Shown here: in pieces, positions 17,960 to 20,382 of the stretch | Layout: each line of letters opens with the position of its first letter | Numbering within the stretch: position 1 is the stretch's first letter | NCBI GenBank assembly: GCA_019648995.1 | Contig: BLXT01002485.1 | Coordinates: forward strand, 607,429 to 627,810 | DNA: 20,382 bases | Reading direction: 5' to 3' | Source of the DNA: Plakobranchus ocellatus | Lineage: Eukaryota > Mollusca > Gastropoda > Plakobranchidae | Made by a program: the position numbers and the translations under genes | The notes under the pieces: model-generated | What the model saw: the letters and a program-made list of their open reading frames with translations, nothing else | The model's database searches: none | What the model was told of the DNA's origin: nothing

Positions 17960-19657
17960 TTAGCCTTGAAAATAGACAGATTTTTCCTGAGTGCTTATAA
18001 CAATCGGCGCGTCTGTTGTGGAAACATCAGACATAATCCGACCGTCATCTGCAACACAGAGAGTGTAAACCTGGCCTGTGATAGCCTGTGTGAGAACTGT
18101 CGGTTCAGACTGGCTGTCTGGAGGTAGATGCTGTATGTAGTTGGCATCAGGAGAGAAGCTCAGGTCTGTGGAAGTGTGTTTGCTGCTGTTGCCGGAGGAG
18201 ATGGGTCGCGCCAGAGTGCTGAGGCCAGCGTTGTAAGACTGCTGCAGCTCCTGGCTACTGGGTGCATGAACCTGAGGCATACCAGAGTACCAGGGCTCTG
18301 GGCTAGCCACGTTTCTAATGTGGGCAGGGCGGTTTGCTGTCGTGGCTGATTTGGATGCCTGTAGATGATGATGGTGATGGTGATGTTTCTGGTAATGAAT
18401 ATTGTGCCTTTGCTGTAGCTGTTGCTGAATGGTGAGTTGACCGTGCTGTTGGTGGTTTGGTTGTGCTGTCTCACCATTTACAGTCCAGATATTTTTGTTG
18501 TTGCTGTCACAGGATAGTGGGACAGATTGCTGCTGTTGCTGCTGCAGTAGCCTGTGATGGTGGGGCTGTGCCTGTTCATCATGCGCAGGCACTGTGGGAG
18601 AGTAGGAGGCTGCCTGCACCATGCTGCCCAATGGCTGGAGAACCAAGGGTCCTATATCTACATTATACTGCAAAGGCTCGTCTACTGTGTTGTGGATCTT
18701 GCCTACATCTGATTCAGTAGCTGCGGGCTGCAGGGACTCGTGGTATTGACCTTGCTGTGCCTGATGCAGCTGACGATTCTGCTGCTGCTGTTGCTGCGGC
18801 TGTAGATGTGACTGCCTATTTTCACTAAGCACAGAATGCTGCACAACATATTGGTTTTGCCCCTGATGCCACTGCTTCTCAGAGACTGGCGTATCCTCCA
18901 AGACTCTGTGTATCTCCTCAGGGGGGACAATTTTCACCTTCAAGCCTTCCTTCTTAATGGATGGCACTGGCTTTGCCTTACTTTTCTTGGTCTTTGCTGT
19001 TGAGGGGATTGAAATCGGATTCTGATAGCTCTTAAAAAACCTGCCCTTGGTCACTTGGATAATCTCAGAACCTTCTTTGGGCTTCTGGAAATCTTCATCT
19101 CGTTTGTACAGACCAGAGAAGACAGCAAGAGAGTCCACTGCGTTTTTCTTGAGGTAATCTGCATGCTCAGTCATGAGATGAGCCTTAAATTCTCTGCTGG
19201 AGTCAGAGCCATACTTATTACACAGATGACACGGGTACAGCTTCTTACCCTTGTGTTTCTGAGTCCTAAGGATGTGCTTGCGCATGTTCTCATGTGTGTT
19301 GCAAGTGTATTTACAGTAAGGGCAAGCAAAAGGTCGTGAGTTGATGTGAATACGCATGTGTCGCCGCAAATGCGTCTTGCATGAAGCCTTGTAAGGGCAG
19401 TACTCACAAACAAATGCTCTCGATTTGATGTGGGACCTGGCGTGTCTTCGCAAACGAGTTTTAGTCGGGGCACCAAACCCACACTGGTCACACAAGAAGC
19501 GTTTCTCCCGAGTATGTGTGAACATGTGTGACTTAAGCTCCCCTGCTAGGATGAAGGACCAGTTGCACCCTGGCCAAGTGCAGTGAAAAGTCCGATCCCC
19601 ATGACGACGACTATGTCTCTCAAGCTCTTCAGGCGTGTAGAACCAAGCCTTGCATAC
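17960..19657 (-). CDS. C2H2 zinc-finger protein, terminal coding exon (5'-partial)
   Basis: Encodes 565 residues plus TAA. The exon is called to start at 19657, after the minus-strand acceptor ctaacaccaatgcag; the frame stays open to 19726, but that part reads as intron. Residues 1-165 hold C2H2 fingers: F1 (C2, H15, H19, with its first Cys in the upstream exon), F2 (C26-x4-C31, H44, H48), F3 (C56, C59, H72, H76), F4 (C84, C87, H100, H104), F5 (C112, C115, H128-x6-H135) and F6 (C143, C146, H160, H165). Linkers such as HTREKRF resemble the TGEKP type, typical of sequence-specific DNA binding in the nucleus. A Lys-rich stretch (about 222-242) could be a nuclear localisation signal. Residues 265-440 are rich in Gln and His, a common feature of activation domains, and the C-terminus (QVYTLCVADDGRIMSDVS onward) is non-repetitive and may be conserved. 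I could not name the orthologue. Probably a transcription factor; upstream exons lie beyond the window. Confidence 0.9.
   Translation of the reverse strand, partial: VCKAWFYTPEELERHSRRHGDRTFHCTWPGCNWSFILAGELKSHMFTHTREKRFLCDQCGFGAPTKTRLRRHARSHIKSRAFVCEYCPYKASCKTHLRRHMRIHINSRPFACPYCKYTCNTHENMRKHILRTQKHKGKKLYPCHLCNKYGSDSSREFKAHLMTEHADYLKKNAVDSLAVFSGLYKRDEDFQKPKEGSEIIQVTKGRFFKSYQNPISIPSTAKTKKSKAKPVPSIKKEGLKVKIVPPEEIHRVLEDTPVSEKQWHQGQNQYVVQHSVLSENRQSHLQPQQQQQQNRQLHQAQQGQYHESLQPAATESDVGKIHNTVDEPLQYNVDIGPLVLQPLGSMVQAASYSPTVPAHDEQAQPHHHRLLQQQQQQSVPLSCDSNNKNIWTVNGETAQPNHQQHGQLTIQQQLQQRHNIHYQKHHHHHHHLQASKSATTANRPAHIRNVASPEPWYSGMPQVHAPSSQELQQSYNAGLSTLARPISSGNSSKHTSTDLSFSPDANYIQHLPPDSQSEPTVLTQAITGQVYTLCVADDGRIMSDVSTTDAPIVISTQEKSVYFQG
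18360..18830 (-). repeat. Gln/His-rich low-complexity coding repeats
   Basis: CAG/CAA runs encode six-Gln tracts (about 18779-18801 and 18527-18544), and a CAC/CAT run encodes seven His (18365-18385). CAG and CAA are mixed, which usually means modest repeat instability. The intervening sequence is unique, so this is a low-complexity domain and not a satellite. Confidence 0.8.
19163..19657 (-). other. C2H2 zinc-finger array
   Basis: Five full fingers plus the distal half of a first one. F2 has a C-x4-C knuckle with WPGC, as in fingers of the GLI/ZIC or HINFP kind. F3 and F4 have closely similar recognition helices (KTRLRRH and KTHLRRH), suggesting neighbouring similar base contacts. F5 has an unusual x6 spacing between its His (H-ILRTQK-H) and F6 has 13 residues between Cys and His. 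Two related central fingers flanked by divergent ones suggest a fixed, old array rather than a recently duplicated one. Confidence 0.9.
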
Positions 19658-20382
19658 CTGCATTGGTGTTAGATAAATGTGTATCATATCAATGCAAATA
19701 TGTTTATTATCAAAGTATCCATGCATTGAAAAGAAAGTTGTTTTTTTTTTTTTCTTCTCAATTCTTTAACATTCAGCAGAACTCATGTGAAACAAAATAG
19801 CTTCACTTCACCCAACCTATCTTTTAATTTAATGTAGGATTGAATCACCAAAAGTTCTCTTCTTTAACTTTTATAGATAATTTCTAGCAGTCCAAAATTC
19901 TGTGGCTCATTCAGCTTAGTTTAAAAGCATAGTGATGAGTGGAAGGTCAATTGACCTACACTGATAAAACTTCCTGTGAAGAATAAGCAAATAATTGGAT
20001 TAGTCATCAAAAGGTAATTGAATTTGAATGCTGCAAAAGTAAAAAGAGCAATAGTATTTTTGGAAGAGACTAGTACTATGAGATTCAATATAACCAATAG
20101 AGCCATGGCCTTGTGTGTAAGCTTAATGTAGCAGTATTAACAGTAAGGTTACAATAAAGGTAGAGAATGCCAGTCTGCTGAATTTATTCATGAATTTTGC
20201 ATCTAATGTTGGTTCTTAACTTTGTAAAAGTTGGCACATAGCACAGTAATAGGTGAGGAAACCTATTAATAAAATGAATTAAAATTACAAGTCAGATGAA
20301 AAAATGGAATTTTCCAATAGTGCACATAAAGCAATAGTCCATAAGAATAATGGCAAAATGAAGGCAACTTTAGTCAAATGTG
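19658..20382 (-). other. Intron upstream of the zinc-finger terminal exon
   Basis: The boundary is supported by a branch-like atctaac and acceptor caatgcag, and by finger 1 lacking its first Cys when read through: that position would be Met. The rest is AT-rich with a T run near 19740-19753. No upstream exon encoding a Cys-ending half finger was found up to the window edge. Confidence 0.7.

Noticed and set aside
18128-18720. Several plus- and minus-strand open frames overlapping the zinc-finger exon
   Set aside because: Shadows of the 565-residue zinc-finger frame, which has clear domain structure.
1-20382. CRISPR arrays, operons, prophage or other prokaryotic defence systems
   Set aside because: The window is intron-bearing animal DNA; no regularly spaced direct repeats or prokaryotic gene clusters are present.

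Overview
This is animal nuclear DNA: AT-rich, with protein-coding exons bounded by GT..AG introns of about 0.2-0.9 kb and long non-coding stretches. The left gene is a metazoan site-1 protease, clearly diverged from the vertebrate sequence. Intron sizes, a tRNA-derived SINE-like fragment and a cluster of TCTAGA/CTAGATCT-type motifs suggest an invertebrate, perhaps a mollusc such as a gastropod. That taxonomic guess is weak; no rRNA or mitochondrial marker is present to fix it.

Layout: (1) 1-770 is the tail of an upstream intron. (2) 771-6271, plus strand, holds the last eight coding exons of MBTPS1 (S1P/SKI-1, membrane-bound transcription factor site-1 protease). They encode the C-terminal ~403 residues: post-catalytic lumenal domain, one transmembrane helix and a basic, Gln/His-rich cytosolic tail. 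The catalytic Asp/His/Ser domain lies upstream, outside the window. Intron 7 carries a degenerate tRNA-derived SINE-like segment. (3) 6272 to about 17959 has no recognisable coding exon. It begins with the MBTPS1 3'UTR and a first poly(A) signal at 6608, and a paired poly(A) signal sits at 16425/16455, so either a very long alternative 3'UTR or intergenic DNA is possible. Inside it are microsatellites, a nested hairpin (8810-8860), a candidate decayed TTAA-flanked DNA transposon (11547-13060) containing the TCTAGA-rich block, and two short tandem duplications that keep reading frame. (4) 17960-19657, minus strand, is the terminal exon of a C2H2 zinc-finger gene: five complete fingers, the second half of a sixth that is split by the intron, then a long Gln/His-rich low-complexity tail. 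(5) 19658-20382 is that gene's upstream intron.

The two genes converge tail to tail. Nothing in the sequence links their functions: S1P cleaves membrane-bound precursors in the Golgi, and the other is presumably a nuclear DNA-binding protein. No prokaryotic-type system, CRISPR array, tRNA, rRNA or intact mobile element was found. The most interesting unexplained items are the long 3' region with its hairpin, the decayed transposon candidate, and a 110-codon frame with an internal repeat whose only substitutions are silent.
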